From Siphonodentalium dalli (taxonomy: Eukaryota > Mollusca > Scaphopoda > Gadilida > Siphonodentaliidae), in assembly GCA_032622095.1 (NCBI GenBank), contig CP136064.1, positions 131,759,129 to 131,823,128 on the forward strand: a DNA stretch of 64,000 nt, in the 5' to 3' direction. The translations under genes were made by a program, and so were the position numbers. Within the stretch, counting starts at the first letter, position 1. Each line of letters opens with the position of its first letter. Below the pieces are notes generated by a model. That model made no database searches, was not told where the DNA came from, and was given only the letters and a program-made list of their open reading frames with translations. Positions 23,370 to 35,165 of the stretch are shown here, one piece after another.

Positions 23370-26300
23370 AATATTATCTGTGTATCATTGTGTCCAATCA
23401 GCTCCAACGAAACTACGTGTATATCATTGTATCCAATCAGCTCCAACTGGATAACATCCTAACTTCCCCCACACAGTCTCTCTCTCCCCAGATAAATTGT
23501 TTACCTCCTGATAGAACTACCCTATGTCCACAGACTCAGTTAAAACTGGGAGCATGTCCATCGAGTTCGTGGTGTTTTCATGAGTTAACATAGCGTAATA
23601 GTCACATAAACAGTTAAAGTTGAATTTTTGTAATTTGCCAGCCGCTTTTTGTAAAGTATCACATGCTGTCGGAAACCAATACAACCTTGTATATCGTATA
23701 AACTGGGACCATGTCCCTCGAGTTTGTGGTGTTTTCATGATTTAAAATAGCGTATGTGTCACATAAACAGTTAAAATTGCATTTCTGTTATTTGCCAGCC
23801 GCTTTTTGTAAAGTGTCACATGCTGTCGGAAACCAATACAGCCTTATATATCGCATAGTTTCGGCAACAATATATGTTGATATTGAAATCATAATCCCTT
23901 CAGTACATGATGTGTTCAAGACTTCAAATAGAGTAGGGGTACATAAAGCAGTGAACATTTGACAGCCACTAATTGTGGAGTGCCACATGGTACAGATTTT
24001 CGGGAACCAACACATATGTATATCCTGATAAAATAAAAGCTAACCGTTTGTCAAGCCCTCAGTTAATATTGAGGTCATATCATTTCACCATGTGGTGTCT
24101 TCCAAGACTTCAAATAAAGTAGGGGTCCTCAAAATTTTGCCTTTCTTATTTTCCAGCCACTTTTCGTAAAGTGCTCATGCTTTCTGAACCCAATCCATCT
24201 ATTTACATTGTGTACATACATCATTGTACAACTAACTCCCCATTGTCCATACACTCAGTCAATGATGATATCGTTCCAGTTCGTGGTGTGTTCTAGTCTT
24301 CAAAGTGGGAAGGGGCTAATACAAACATTGAAAAATCGCATTATTTATTGTCCAGTCGCTTTTAAAAGTGTCCCTGACTGTCGGGTACCAACCCATCTTT
24401 AACAATTGTGTATTTCTTGATCGTCGTTTGACCTTGAGGGCACATCCATTCAGTTCGTGGTAGGTTCAATGGTTTACATGGGGTAGGGGTCCCATAAAAT
24501 TCGCCTTCATCGTTTGTCATCTGCTTTGTGTAAGGTGCCACGGTGTTCTCGCGAACGGTGGGCTCGCGAGAGCATTGCATCTTTTCTGACAGAACAGCCA
24601 TTCTGCCACAATCTCGGGTGATATTGATAGCATATGCCTTGAGCTAGTGGTGTGTTCAAGACTTCAAATAGGGATTGGAGTCCCCTAAGACAGTGAAATT
24701 TAGCCCTTTCGTTTGCCGACCGCTTTCGAGAACCATCTCATCCATAACAGATTCGTATTTCCAGATAATACTCACATTTGTCCACAACTTCAGTTAACAT
24801 TGAGAGCATATCATTTGTTTAAGACTTCAAGTGGGATAGTGGGGTCCTCAAAACATAGAAAATTCGCCTTTCGTGTTTACCAGCCGCTTTTTGTAAAGTG
24901 TTCCAGGATATCGGGGGAACCAAATCACCCATATCAATTAATAATTCCATGATAGCAATATCTTTCTATCACACACTAAGCTAAGTATGAGAGAATATAA
25001 CGTCAGTTCATGCTGTGATCAAGATATTAAATTGGTTAATGGGGTCCCCCCAAACAGTGAGTATTCGCCTTTCTCTTTCACCAAAAGCTTTTTGTAAAGT
25101 GACCCAGACATTCAAGACCTGATATACTATACTCTTGATATAGCGTCCATTTCTCTACACACTCAGTTAATATTTGGAGCATATCCTTTCGGTTCATTGT
25201 GTGTTCAAGACTTCAAATGGGGTAGTGTGGCCTAAAAAAATAACATTTCGTATTTGCCAGCCGCCTTGTGTAAAGTGCTCCAAGATTTCGGGAAACAAAC
25301 CACCCATACAAATTGTACATAATACATGACAGCACTACCTTTCGTTCACACACTCAGTTAATATTGAGAGAATATTGATTCGGCTCAATGTGTGCTAAAG
25401 AGTTTAGAAGGGTTATGGGTACCCAGAACAGTGAGAATTCGCCTTTCTCTTTGCTAGCCACTTTTTGTAAAGTGTCCCAGACATTCGGAAACCAACACAC
25501 CCACTGAAGATGTATATTTCCTGAATTACCTACCATTTGTCCACACCTCAGTTAATGTTGAGAACATATCCATCCATTGTTGTGTTTAAGACTTTCAATG
25601 GGGTAGGGTGCTCAAAGAAAATATTCAGCTTTGGCATTTGCCAGCCGTCTTTTGTAAAGTACCCTAGGATTTTGGGAACCAAACTACCCATATACATTGT
25701 ATATTCCCTGATAGCACTACATTTCGTTCACACTGTGAGTTAATAATAAAAGCATATATATTCGGGGCATGGTGTGTTCAAGAGTTTAAATGGGCTTATA
25801 AAGGGGTCCCACAAAACAAAAAATATTCGCCTTTGGCGTTTGCCATCCGATTTTTGTAAAGTTCTAAAGGCTTTCGGGAACCAACCAACTAACTCATCCA
25901 TCAATATTATGTATGTCCCGATATTAATATACTTTGCCCAGATCCTCAGTCAATATTTACAGCAACCATTTCAGTTCGTGGTTTGTTCAACTTTAACATT
26001 CCAATTGTGTAGGGGGGGGGGGTCATCGAAACATAGCAAATTCGTCTTTCTTATTTACCAGCCACTTTGTGTAAAGCGACACAGGCATAACCCACCCATA
26101 CAAATTATGTATTCTCTGATAGTACTACATTCCAATCACATTCTCGTTTAATATAGAGAGCACATAGCTTCATTTCGTATTGTGTTCAAGTCTTTAAATC
26201 GGGTAGAGTGTTCTCGAAAAAAATTGAAAATTTGCCCTTCATATTTGCCACGCAGCCTCGTTTTGTAAAGTGCCACACTATTCCGGGAACAAACCCATCC

Positions 26301-26400
26301 ATAAAGATTGTGTATTTCCTTATGTAACTGTCCTTTGTAGTTACATGATTCTTAATATTGAGATCATATTCTTTCAGTTCGTGGTGTGTTCAAGACTTCT
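23370..26400. repeat. ~187-bp satellite array, about 15 diverged units, inside a DNA element
   Basis: The anchor 'CCAGCCGCTTTTTGTAAAGTG' or a variant occurs near 23641, 23797, 24155, 24357, 24527, 24720, 24882, 25085, 25260, 25457, 25645, 25848, 26063 and 26258, mostly 165-215 bp apart. Each unit also has 'CACTCAGTTAATATTGAGAGC', 'GTTCAAGACTTCAAATGGGG', 'GGGGTCC..AAAACA' and 'GGGAACCAACCCATCC'. The units are strongly diverged, so the array is old. It carries no convincing gene. Confidence 0.85.
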
Positions 26401-26644
26401 AAAACATAGAACATATTTGAACTAACGTTTCCACCTTGGTCAAACTAGTTTATGAGATATAAAATACAATATCCATTGTTTCTATAATTTGGTCGATTTA
26501 GAGGGACTCTAATAATCACTATGGAAGCAACAATGATTTTGTTCTGTATGATTATGTTAGTCTATATTATGTGTCGTTTAGAATAAATACTTTAGTTCCT
26601 CAAAGTCGATATGTGTTAATATAAAATTACATGTTATAAATAAA

Positions 26645-27330
26645 ATGTTTTGTTGTTGTTGTAACTGGGGGTTTGGAAACCTGAGGACATCTATAACCAC
26701 GCTCGCGGTGTCTACTGATCACGTTTGCATCACACGAATTATGATTAGATGCCCATTAGAATCATTTAGATAGGTCTGTGTTGTTATCATAAATATGTAT
26801 TTGTTCTACCAAATCGCGTCCGGGGGAGCGGTACCTAATTCCAATATCTGGAAAACCGTTCACAATTTCTGTCAAATTCTTTCTACTTGTGATGTCCAGA
26901 TAACTACTGAGCCATATGAATTATATAGTTGGTCACATGTTGTCTATAACAAAGGTTTTAGTACTTAACATCGATGTTAATGCATGCAAAATTACCTGTT
27001 GTCAATAAAATAATTGTTGTTGTTGTAACTGGGAGGTATGAAAGCCTGAACACATCTGTAATCAATTAAACGGTATCTCTGGACAAAACTTTCAGTACAA
27101 GATTCATATTGGGTCCCATTCAGATCAATTAGAAAATGTTTGTAATGTCGTTATCAAAAATATGTATTTTTTCTACCAAAAACGTGTTTGGGGGAGGAGT
27201 AGCTAAAATTCAATATATCGCAAACCGTGCAAAATTACCGTTCACTTCTTTCTTCGTATGCTTGTCAGATAACTACTACACCATATGGACTGAATATTTC
27301 AGTATTATTGCAATATCCGTTTGAATGATA
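26645..27330. repeat. Duplicated inner part of the right arm
   Basis: Two diverged copies start with a GTT run (TTGTTGTTGTTGTAACTGGG near 26651 and 27012). Both continue through 'AAATATGTATTT.TTCTACCAAA' and 'CAGATAACTACTGA.CCATATG'. The left arm holds one matching segment, ending in a CAA run near 22904-22919. Confidence 0.7.
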
Positions 27331-27716
27331 ATGTTTGAAAAATATTATTTTTGTGAAAAACAGCGATTTTTCAAAACAAATAAAATGTTTTGGCTCCAAA
27401 TGGCAGGAAAATCTAAATTAACCAACACTTTTTGCATATCAGGTACAGATATGGTATGCTGTAGTAATTTTAACACCAACAATGTGGGCAAATAACTTAG
27501 GACTAAGCCGCAGGGCTCACTTTACCAAAATCGTTAATTTCTGGAAAAAGTCACTGGTGGGTATCGTTCATCGTCGATTTGAGAATAGCCACCACCAATT
27601 CCGTTATATTTCACTATCATTTTCGTCAACAGTATATATTTCACCTTCAAAAAAAGTTGGTTTTAACTTGTTCTATCGTGGGTAGGGGTACCCGACCACT
27701 TTTGGCGTTTGGCACT

Positions 27717-27775
27717 AATAGCCCCGTAGCTGATGTGGTTATGCATAGCCTACATACGATTTAGTAACGATTATT
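27717..27775. repeat. 172-bp satellite, array 1 right fragment
   Basis: 'ATAGCCCCGTAGCTGATGTGG', 'TTATGCATAG' and 'CGATTTAGTAACGA' continue the monomer interrupted near 22244. Confidence 0.8.
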
Positions 27776-27893
27776 ATTATATTTTAAGAACTGCATGGGT
27801 CTGGGAACTAGCAACTGGGAACTAGTAACGGATTTCATGGAGCTCAAATGAGAAGCATACGTACCAATGTTATTTTCGTCTCAATGTATTTTA

Positions 27894-28062
27894 AAGGTAC
27901 TCAATCCGATTCGATGGTCTCCATATCATCGGATTCCAACAACAACAACAACAACAACAACATTTTTTGAAATGCCGCTTCAGTTATCAGAATCGAGTAA
28001 TTGCCAAAAAATAATGCTAAGCACAGTCAACTATAGTATAAAATTGCCAAAAACGTGTTATT
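27894..28062. mobile_element. MITE copy 2, left part (AAGGTACTCAATCCGA end)
   Basis: Matches 15247-15420: the same terminal AAAGGTACTCAATCCGATTC, then 'ATCATCGGATTCCAACAACA' and 'ATGCCGCTTCAGTTATCAGA'. The CAA tract is much longer here (about eight units near 27938-27961 against three in the other copy). The copy breaks off near 28062, where another element is inserted. Confidence 0.8.
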
Positions 28063-30165
28063 CACTGGGGGGGGGGGGGGGGGGGGGGGGCCCACCGCTC
28101 CTGCTAAATCCGTCGGAAATTGCACAATTGTCCAGTGCGCAATCGCGAGGCTCCTGTGCGTTTCCAGTGAGAGATTTCAAGCCTACCGTGCCCAGAAATT
28201 GAGCTCAGGGAGCGTTATTATGAGAAGTTTATGTGAGAAAATCATGTTTCCCCCTAACTAAAAAGCCATTATGTATATTCAAAGTGGCTCTTGGTCCGCA
28301 GGATTCAATAAACCTGATATTCTTTGTATTTTGTTTCCCAACCTCATCATTTCCAGTGCTTTTTACTACATGTATGACAAATGTATGAGTGGAGCATGTG
28401 CTCAATTTTACTACAATCATCAGTTTATTGTCATCTTGGTATTGTTTTTAATATTGCCGATAAAAATCATTGTCATGTGGGGATCGTAAGTTTGTTAAAA
28501 GAAGGTTGATAAAATATCACAAAATGATACGTGGCCTTTGTGATAACAAGCTACACGACGGGTGCGCATTTGGCGAAAGTGCACAAGTCCCAAATCGTCA
28601 CTTTGCATGGTGTGCTTTCAAGTTGATTTAGATGCCTCGCGGTTTCCGTGAAGCTATTTTGCTGCTATGAAGGGACGTGACGCCGGGGATATTATCATAG
28701 GGGTATATTCCACCCCTTGGACGTGGCGACATGGGGAGTTTGAGGGGGAGGGGGTCAACAGCTGGAAATTTCATCCCTCACACAGCATTTGTTGGAAATT
28801 TTACACCACTTATAGGTTGAAATTTTTAGTCGGTTGATTTTCCAACAACTAATTTTGGGACATTTGTTGTTTCAGACCAATTCTAGCAAATCTTTTCTAT
28901 ATGTAGTCCAAATTTTGGTATGAAATTGCTATCAATTGGAAATATGCCAACATTATAGTTAGTGTCAGGTTGGTTGGAAATTTCCAACAGTTTGAAAGTT
29001 CAAACCCAGTGGTCCCCTCTTTGGACCCCTCTGGGCGGCGGCCATTTTGAATCGGATGTGTTTCGTGAATATGTGGGTTGTCTTGGGGCAACCCTACACC
29101 ACTCTTTGTTCGACCTAAAACGATAAATGGCCGAGAACAGGCATGAGTTCCCTATTTGATTCATTCTCGATGGCAGCCATGTCGGATTGGCGTGGTGTGT
29201 GTGTGGAAATCGAGTCTTGCGGCCATCATACAACACCTTTTATTTGAGTGAAATATTAAAATTTCAAATAACGAATTGAAGTCACATTCGTTGTCACATA
29301 TACGTTGAGTAAAAGCTGAAGACGGCGGCCATTTTGTAAAAGTGGCGGCCATTTTGAATATGTCGACCATTGCGATTGGTTTGTCGCAAACAAAAATTCA
29401 GTCTTCATAATTGACATACACTGGCCATTCATGCCAAATGTCAGGTTTGCATCATAAAGTGAACGATTATGTTACTATTTGACAGGCGCCTCATATATTT
29501 TGCAATGGTAAACATCTATATTTGCTCATGCAAAGCGCAAAGAGACAAATTTGTGCACAAATATTAGATAAAATGTCATTAAGCTCGGCAACAACGCCTA
29601 TAATCTACTAAAATCTCGATGAATTATGCGAAATGGCGAAATTATTTATCGTGCATGGGTGCGCACTGGAGCTAATCATTTTTGCTCGTTTTCGAACTGG
29701 AGCCACAACAATTTTGCACTGTAGCCACCGCGTTCTTGTCTTTTAATGTGCCACCTGTAGACCTGTTCAGATTGTTCGTGTATATGTTTGCATTTTCGTG
29801 TCCCGGAGATAACATACTTACCAGAATACCATGGTTTGCCCATTGGAAGTCCCATTTCTGGTCTGGAATAAAACTTTATCGCCGAAGCTTAGTTACGGTA
29901 AAAAATGTCGAATACGGAGTGATAAACTCCTGATTATTCAATCTTCCGTGCGCTACAAATCAAATTCAACACACACGGATACAGACGGTGATATTGAAAA
30001 ATCACAGTTCAATTTTGGATAGAATAATTTGGATTTTTAAGAAAATACTTTAAATGCCGTCACGCTAAGTTTTGTCAAATTGCAGAGAGGGAAACTTAGC
30101 ATTTATTGATGCTCACTGGACGATTATGCGATTTTGGACGGATTTTGCCGGAGCGGTGGACCTCC
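28063..30165. mobile_element. ~2.1-kb inverted-repeat element nested in MITE copy 2
   Basis: The left end, CACTGGGG(n) then CCCACCGCTCCTGCTAAATC, is the reverse complement, with changes, of the right end at about 30110-30165. The inverted match continues to about 28140 ('TCCAGTGCGCAATC' against 'GATGCTCACTGGACG'). A pure run of 24 G lies in the left terminus at 28067-28090, where the right terminus has only 'GGAGGTCC' in the same orientation. No transposase or clear target duplication was found. Inside, two to three 'GGCGGCCATTTTGAAT' units lie at 29030-29370. Confidence 0.65.
28067..28090 (+). repeat. 24-base poly-G run
   Basis: Uninterrupted G from 28067 to 28090. It is the longest homopolymer of this type in the window and can form G-quadruplexes in principle. 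Length in the assembly may be unreliable for such a run. Confidence 0.9.
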
Positions 30166-30195
30166 ACTGTTCTTTAACATTTTGTTCAACGAAAT

Positions 30196-30432
30196 TTTGC
30201 CGGTTTGTCAAATATCTGACACAAAAAAAACAATTGATTTTAGAATTGTCCATCTTCATCCGCAATTTGGTCCGAGGCCGTCTTCTCTTCGGCTCTTTAC
30301 TGGGCCACTTAAAAATTATCGATGGTGAAAATATATAGATTTCAGACATCGATATCTGATCACCATTTTTTGATGGGTGGGTTCCCTACTCGAATCAAAT
30401 ATTTTTTACCCCCGAAGCCAAGGAAATAGTAA
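30196..30432. mobile_element. MITE copy 2, right part, terminal repeat missing
   Basis: Resumes the match to the 15247-15638 MITE at 'GTCAAATATCTGACACAAAA' and runs through 'CATCTTCATCCGCAATTTGG' and 'GCCAAGGAAATAG'. It ends before the terminal TCGGATTGAGTACCTT, so the right end is deleted. Confidence 0.75.
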
Positions 30433-30700
30433 TTTACGAGCGTTAATGAGGATTATGCATCTTTAAAATGATTAGGACCTGTTAGAAAGTCTTAGATTAA
30501 TGTACATTAATATCCTACAGCAATAACGAAGCACATTCGGATTAAACTCCATATAGCGAATTGTATGTGCTGATATGTGATCGGATGTGTCGCAAAAAGA
30601 TAATTTCGATCATGTGTCTATATCTTGAAAATGCATAGTTTGGCCTACAGTCGATTTACGTGACATGCGTGTATTCTTTCACACCAACACACAACCAGAG
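30433..30700. other. No gene or named repeat seen
   Basis: Short AT-rich spacer between the truncated MITE and the candidate exon. Confidence 0.4.
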
Positions 30701-30991
30701 TCATCTGGTGTCAATGGATTCTACATTCGGACACTCTCGGCGACGGGGGTAATTTTCTTCCCCATTTGCGTCTTTAATTGAATCAGGTTTTGATTTACAG
30801 CCTCCAATAGAGCCATTGCGATCGGGTTTCGGGAAAGGCATGGCACATAACACGCAGTCCTCGCATCCGATATTCCTGAGGTTGGAGATGTGCACCTCGT
30901 AAAGTCCGTTGAGATTACAGTCGATCGAACGCTGGACATAGACGGCGCCATTATCGCACAACGCCTCGTGGATGAAGGACGTCCACGTCAA
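30701..30991 (-). CDS. Candidate coding exon, cysteine-rich protein fragment of unknown function
   Basis: This minus-strand frame of 96 codons is markedly GC-richer than its surroundings and has no repeat partner in the window. Its protein text is balanced rather than low-complexity, with cysteines spaced C..C (IDCNLNGLYE), CEDCVLC, GGCKSK and RRECPN. That would suit a small disulfide-rich extracellular segment or a zinc-binding module, but I recognise no family. The open frame begins just after a TAG on the minus strand, preceded by 'GGTGGCCATTAG', a possible splice acceptor. The frame ends at a TGA after 'SIDTR', so it would be a terminal exon. There is no start codon, no second exon and no polyadenylation signal that I can tie to it. 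A chance frame or a fragment of a decayed gene remains possible. Confidence 0.3.
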   Translation of the reverse strand: MTWTSFIHEALCDNGAVYVQRSIDCNLNGLYEVHISNLRNIGCEDCVLCAMPFPKPDRNGSIGGCKSKPDSIKDANGEENYPRRRECPNVESIDTR

Positions 30992-31137
30992 CTAATGGCC
31001 ACCAAAAGTCATACATAGGGCTTGCGAACATGGATAGTCGAGGATGAACAAACTAGCTAAACATACAGTAGACAGACGTCTATATGCATGGAATTTATGA
31101 CATAGTTTAATGCATATATGATCAGAAGTACAAATTA
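30992..31137. other. Short AT-rich spacer
   Basis: Nothing recognised. Confidence 0.4.
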
Positions 31138-31484
31138 TAAGCATATTTATCACATAATTTGGCCATAAAAGCAGTTTCATAATTATCGGTAATAGACACG
31201 TTTAATATCAGCGCGTGCGATGACGTCACGGCGTTCTTCAAATAACTTGCGATCGCTGTAGTTTATGATTGTTGTTTTCGATGAATATTTCGCGTTGCTT
31301 AGGGTTTATTTGATCATGTGATAAAAGGTATCTCACACTCGTCCTATTTCATACGTAATTTATCAACCTCGTCCTCTAAATTCTATTTGAGCCTCGGTAA
31401 ACCTCGGCTCAAATCGAATTTAGTGAACTCGGTTGATAAATTCCGTATAAAATAGAAACTCATGTGAGATCCTCTATATATGTA
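31138..31484. repeat. Dispersed fold-back repeat, intact copy (empty site of the gypsy element)
   Basis: Matches 41272-41605 over its length with scattered differences. Its right half is a hairpin: 'CTATTTCATACGTAATTTAT' through 'TTTGAGCCTCGG' pairs with 'CCTCGGCTCAAATCGAATTT' through 'AATTCCGTATAAAATAG', with arms of about 65 bp. The other copy is cut at its CTCTA by the LTR retrotransposon. Here the text runs on as 'GATCCTCTATATATG', which is the uninterrupted form. CGTGCGATGACGTCACG near 31213 holds a palindromic TGACGTCA (the CRE core). Confidence 0.8.
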
Positions 31485-31964
31485 TTATTTTTTATCTCAT
31501 GTAGACCATGCGATAGAAACCAGAGCTGTCATCGATTTGCAACTTTTGTGGTATCACTTTTAAGAAATGCTTTCGTTGAGGATTTTGCGCTTAAATTTAC
31601 ACTTCGCGTGCAGATTAAAAGAGCGTTCTAATATGTCCATAACAAATAAATCCAATTTCGGCGGCGCTGGTCAGTCGTTGATGTGAAAACAGGGGCAATA
31701 ATATAAAACTTCTACACGTGTATAGTTTACAAGGCGGTAAAGTTTAGATTACAATATAGAGATTCCGCTTATATAGCGTGCATTTTGTACGGAGTGTAGG
31801 GACTGTGAGTTTGTATATCCCTGGTAACTGCGTTCTACGTAGATATTCGTGTGTGTCACGTGGTGATGCTAGACGTGGATACTGTTACTTGTAAATGTGT
31901 AATACATGCAGACTGTTAAACATATATAATTGTTTGATTATTGAGTTAAAACCGTTTTAAATGC
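31485..31964. other. No gene or named repeat seen
   Basis: 480 bp between the fold-back repeat and the satellite with nothing I can assign. Confidence 0.4.
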
Positions 31965-33651
31965 CAATAGTCCATTTGAACAGATGAACGGGCGTATGTA
32001 ACCTACTTTGTGATTTCTATATGGAATAGTGGCGGCACAAGAAGAATCCATAATGATAGCCCCGTGGCTACTCTGGTTATGCATACGTAGGGAATTTAGC
32101 AACGAAAAAATGGCCTATTAACCACACGCACGACTTACGCCCAATTTTTCAACAGCGGGACAGCTTTATGTGACATAGCTTTTGACTTTTAGATGGATTA
32201 GTGGCTGCGCACAGCACAAATCCACAAGGATAGCCTCGTGGGTGCTATGATAATGCCTACCCAGGCGATTTATGAACGAAAAATGACATTTTGTTTCATT
32301 ATTTTGACCCCACGCAGACTTACGCCCAATTTTTTAACAGCTAGACGGCCGTATGTGATCTATTTTGTGATTTCTAGATGGACTATTGGCGGCTCGAGAA
32401 TAATACATACGGATGGCACATGGCTGCTGTGGTTATGCATACATAAGGAATGTAGCAACGAAAAATTGCCTATTTTACCCACGCATGACCTACGCCCAAT
32501 TTTTAAATAGCTGCTCGGGCGTATGTGACCTAGTTTGTGATTTTTAGATGGACTAGTGGCGGCACAAGAAGTGTCCACAAGGATAGCCCCGTGGCTCTGT
32601 GGAACAGCGGGACAGGTGTATGTGACCTAGTTTGTGATTTTTAGATGGACTAGTGGCGGCAGAAGAAGTTTCCACAAGGATAGCCTGGTGGCTGCTGTGG
32701 TTATGCATTCATAGGGAATTTTGCAACGAAAATGGAATATTTTACCACATGCACGACTTACGCCCAATTACTAGATTACTAGATTACTAGATTGTGATTA
32801 TTAGATGGACTAGTGGCGGCACAAGAAGAATCCCCAAGGATAGCCTCGAGGGTGCTATGGCTATGCCTACAGAGGCGATTTAGCAACGAACAATGACATT
32901 TTTCTGACCCCACGCACGACTTACGTCCAATTTTTGAACAGTTAGACGGGCGTATGTGACCTAGTTTGTGATTTCTAGATGGACTCGTGGCGGCCCAGGA
33001 AGAATCGATAATGATTGCCATGTGGCTGCTGTGGTTATGCATACATAAGGAATTTAGCAACGAAAAATGGCCTAGTTTTACCACACGCACGACTTACGCC
33101 CAATTTGTGAACAGCTGAAGGGCTTATGTCAACTAGATTGTTATTACTAGATGGACTAGTGGCGGCCCAAGAAGAATGCAGAAGGATAGCCCCGTAGCTA
33201 CTGTGGTTATGCATACATAGGGAAATTAGCAACGAAACTGGCATATTTTACCCCACGCACGACTTACGCCCAATATTTGAACAGCTGGGCAGGTGTATGT
33301 AACCTAGTTTGTGATTTTTAGTGGACTAGTGGAGGCACAAGACTTACGCCCAATTTATGAACAGCTGGATGGCGTATGTGACCCAGTTTGTGATTTATTT
33401 CTAGATGGACTAGTGGCGGTACAAGAATAATCCACAAGGATAGCCCCGTGGCTGCTGTGGTAATGTATACATAGGGAATTTAACAACGAAAAATTGCCTA
33501 TTTTTACACCACGCACGACTTACGCACAATATTTTAACAGCTGGACGGGCGTATGTGACCAAGTTTGTGATTTTTAGATAGACTATTGGCGGCACAAGAC
33601 AAATCCACAAGTATAGCCCCGTGGCTGCTGTGGTCATGCACACATTGGATA
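31965..33651. repeat. 172-bp satellite, array 2 (about nine to ten monomers)
   Basis: Monomers share 'GTGGCTGCTGTGGTTATGCA', 'GGAATTTAGCAACGAAAAAT', 'CACGCACGACTTACGCCCAA', 'GAACAGCTGGACGGGCGTAT' and 'GATGGACTAGTGGCGGCACA'. A measured interval is 172 bp (33022 to 33194). Several monomers are shortened, for example near 32600 and 33345, and a 10-bp ATTACTAGAT triplet replaces part of one at 32765-32793. Reading frames here are satellite by-products. Confidence 0.9.
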
Positions 33652-33890
33652 CAATGCCACATTAAAATCACCATGCCACCCGTTACTCTTGACAGCGGGG
33701 TATAAGAGAACGTGCGCGAAACATCGGGGGAATATGAGCACGCGAAACATCGGGGGATATATTAATGACCCTTTAACTGGATTAATAATCGTAAAAATAA
33801 TTGTAACTACCTTGTAACTACGTTGTTTATTCTCCATTTATGTTTGATCACCCTACTGGAATGTCTCACATCACTTTAAATCACGAAAGA
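33652..33890. other. Short spacer between repeat arrays
   Basis: Contains a duplicated 'GCGCGAAACATCGGGGGAATA'-like phrase near 33712 and 33740. Nothing else is recognised. Confidence 0.4.
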
Positions 33891-34855
33891 AATGAAAGTG
33901 TCAATGCCGGTGGCCATGTTTTTTTAAAACGAAATTCGGATTTTTTTGACTCTCATCTAATGGTCACCATGAAGACTCATCTGAAGTTTAGCTGAAATTA
34001 TCGAACAAGCGATGTCGTCTATAGGGTGTGCCAAAGGATTTATTAATACATAGAATAAAATCCAAGATGGCCGCTGGTGGCGATGTTTTTCAACGAAATT
34101 CGGAAAAAATCTGATGGCTCCCATCTAGTGGCCACATGTGAAGTTTGGTGACGATCGGATGAGGGATGTGGTATGTAGGGTGTGCCAAAGGATTTAGTCA
34201 TGCAAAGATTAAAATCCAAGATGGCTGCCATGTTATTCATAGAACATTGTTCAATTTCGATTGCTCATATCTAGAGGTGTTCCTAAACATGCCTGTAAAT
34301 TTTCAAAATCAATTCTTCATTAAATGTGGGCCGTTAGGTTGTTCCGATGGATTCAAAATCCGATTTTCGGTAAATATAGGAGGTTCACATCTGGAGGTCA
34401 TCCCGAAGATCCATGTGAAGTTTGGTGATGATCGGATGAGGGAGGTGCCATGTAGGTTGTGCCGAAGGATTTAGTCATACAAAGAGCAAATTCCAAGATG
34501 GCCGCTGGCGGCTATGTTTTTTAACGAAATTCGGAGAAAATAATTATGTCTCCGAAGATCACTCCATATATCAGATGACGTTTGGTGATGATCGGGTGAG
34601 GGATGTGGTCTGTAAGGTGCGTTATCATGCAAAGATTATAATCCAAGACATTAGGGTCTGTATTCTGGCGGCCATGTTTTTCATCGAAAATTGTTCAAAT
34701 TTGATAGGTCACATCAAGAGGTGATTCTCAACATGCATGTAAATATTCAAAACAATTCTCCATTAAATGCGGGCTGAATGGTGTGCCGATGTGCTAACGG
34801 AATTTGTTGACGGGCGCACGGAACACGGACGGACGATGGATGGAGAGACAGATTT
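33891..34855. repeat. Tandem 'AATCCAAGATGGCCGC' repeat, five to six partial units
   Basis: Units share 'AATCCAAGATGGCCGCTGG', 'GGCGATGTTTTTCAACGAAA', 'TCCCATCTAGTGG', 'TGAAGTTTGGTGACGATCGG' and 'GGTGTGCCAAAGGATTTA', with a period near 153 bp where two full units adjoin (34057 and 34210). The block ends with 'TTGACGGGCGCACGGAACACG' and a GGAC repeat, exactly as the single copy at 2856-3110 does. This marks a defined right end. Confidence 0.75.
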
Positions 34856-35165
34856 AGCAACGAAAAAATTACCTTTTTAAATTATTGTACTCCACGCACG
34901 ACTTACGCCCAATTTTTGAACAGCTGGACAGGTGTATGTAACATAGTTTGTGATGTTTAGTGGTCTAGTGGCGACACAAGACGAATCCACAAAGACAGCC
35001 TCGTGGTTGCTATGGTTATGTCTACGCAGACGATTTAGCAACGAAAATTACCTTTTTTCCATAATTTTGACCCCACGAACGACTTATACGCCAAATTTGT
35101 GAACAGTTGGATGGGCGTATGTGACCCAGTTTGTGACTTCTAGCTGGTTCGTGGTAAGACAACAC
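34856..35165. repeat. 172-bp satellite, array 3 (about two monomers)
   Basis: Starts at 'GATTTAGCAACGAAAAAATT' directly after the GGAC repeat and carries the same phrases as arrays 1 and 2. The junction suggests that the 'AAGATGG' repeat block was inserted into one satellite array, with arrays 2 and 3 as its two halves. Confidence 0.8.

Larger units (their letters stand above)
22245..27716. mobile_element. ~5.47-kb inverted-repeat element carrying an internal satellite array
   Basis: The left end AGTGTCAATGCGGAAAAAGTG and the reverse complement of the right end (AGTGCCAAACGCCAAAAGTG) match. After a short unmatched stretch, 'ACCCCTACCCACGGTAGAAC' onward matches the right end for several hundred base pairs with indels (about 22310-22920 against 27010-27690). 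No transposase is recognised. The inner 3 kb is a ~187-bp tandem array. The flanks are 172-bp satellite on both sides, so the element inserted into satellite DNA. I could not define a target duplication because a few satellite bases are missing or altered at the right junction. Confidence 0.75.

Noticed and set aside
23370-26400. CRISPR array
   Set aside because: The repeats are about 187 bp long, diverged, without short identical repeats or unique spacers, and the genome is an animal one.
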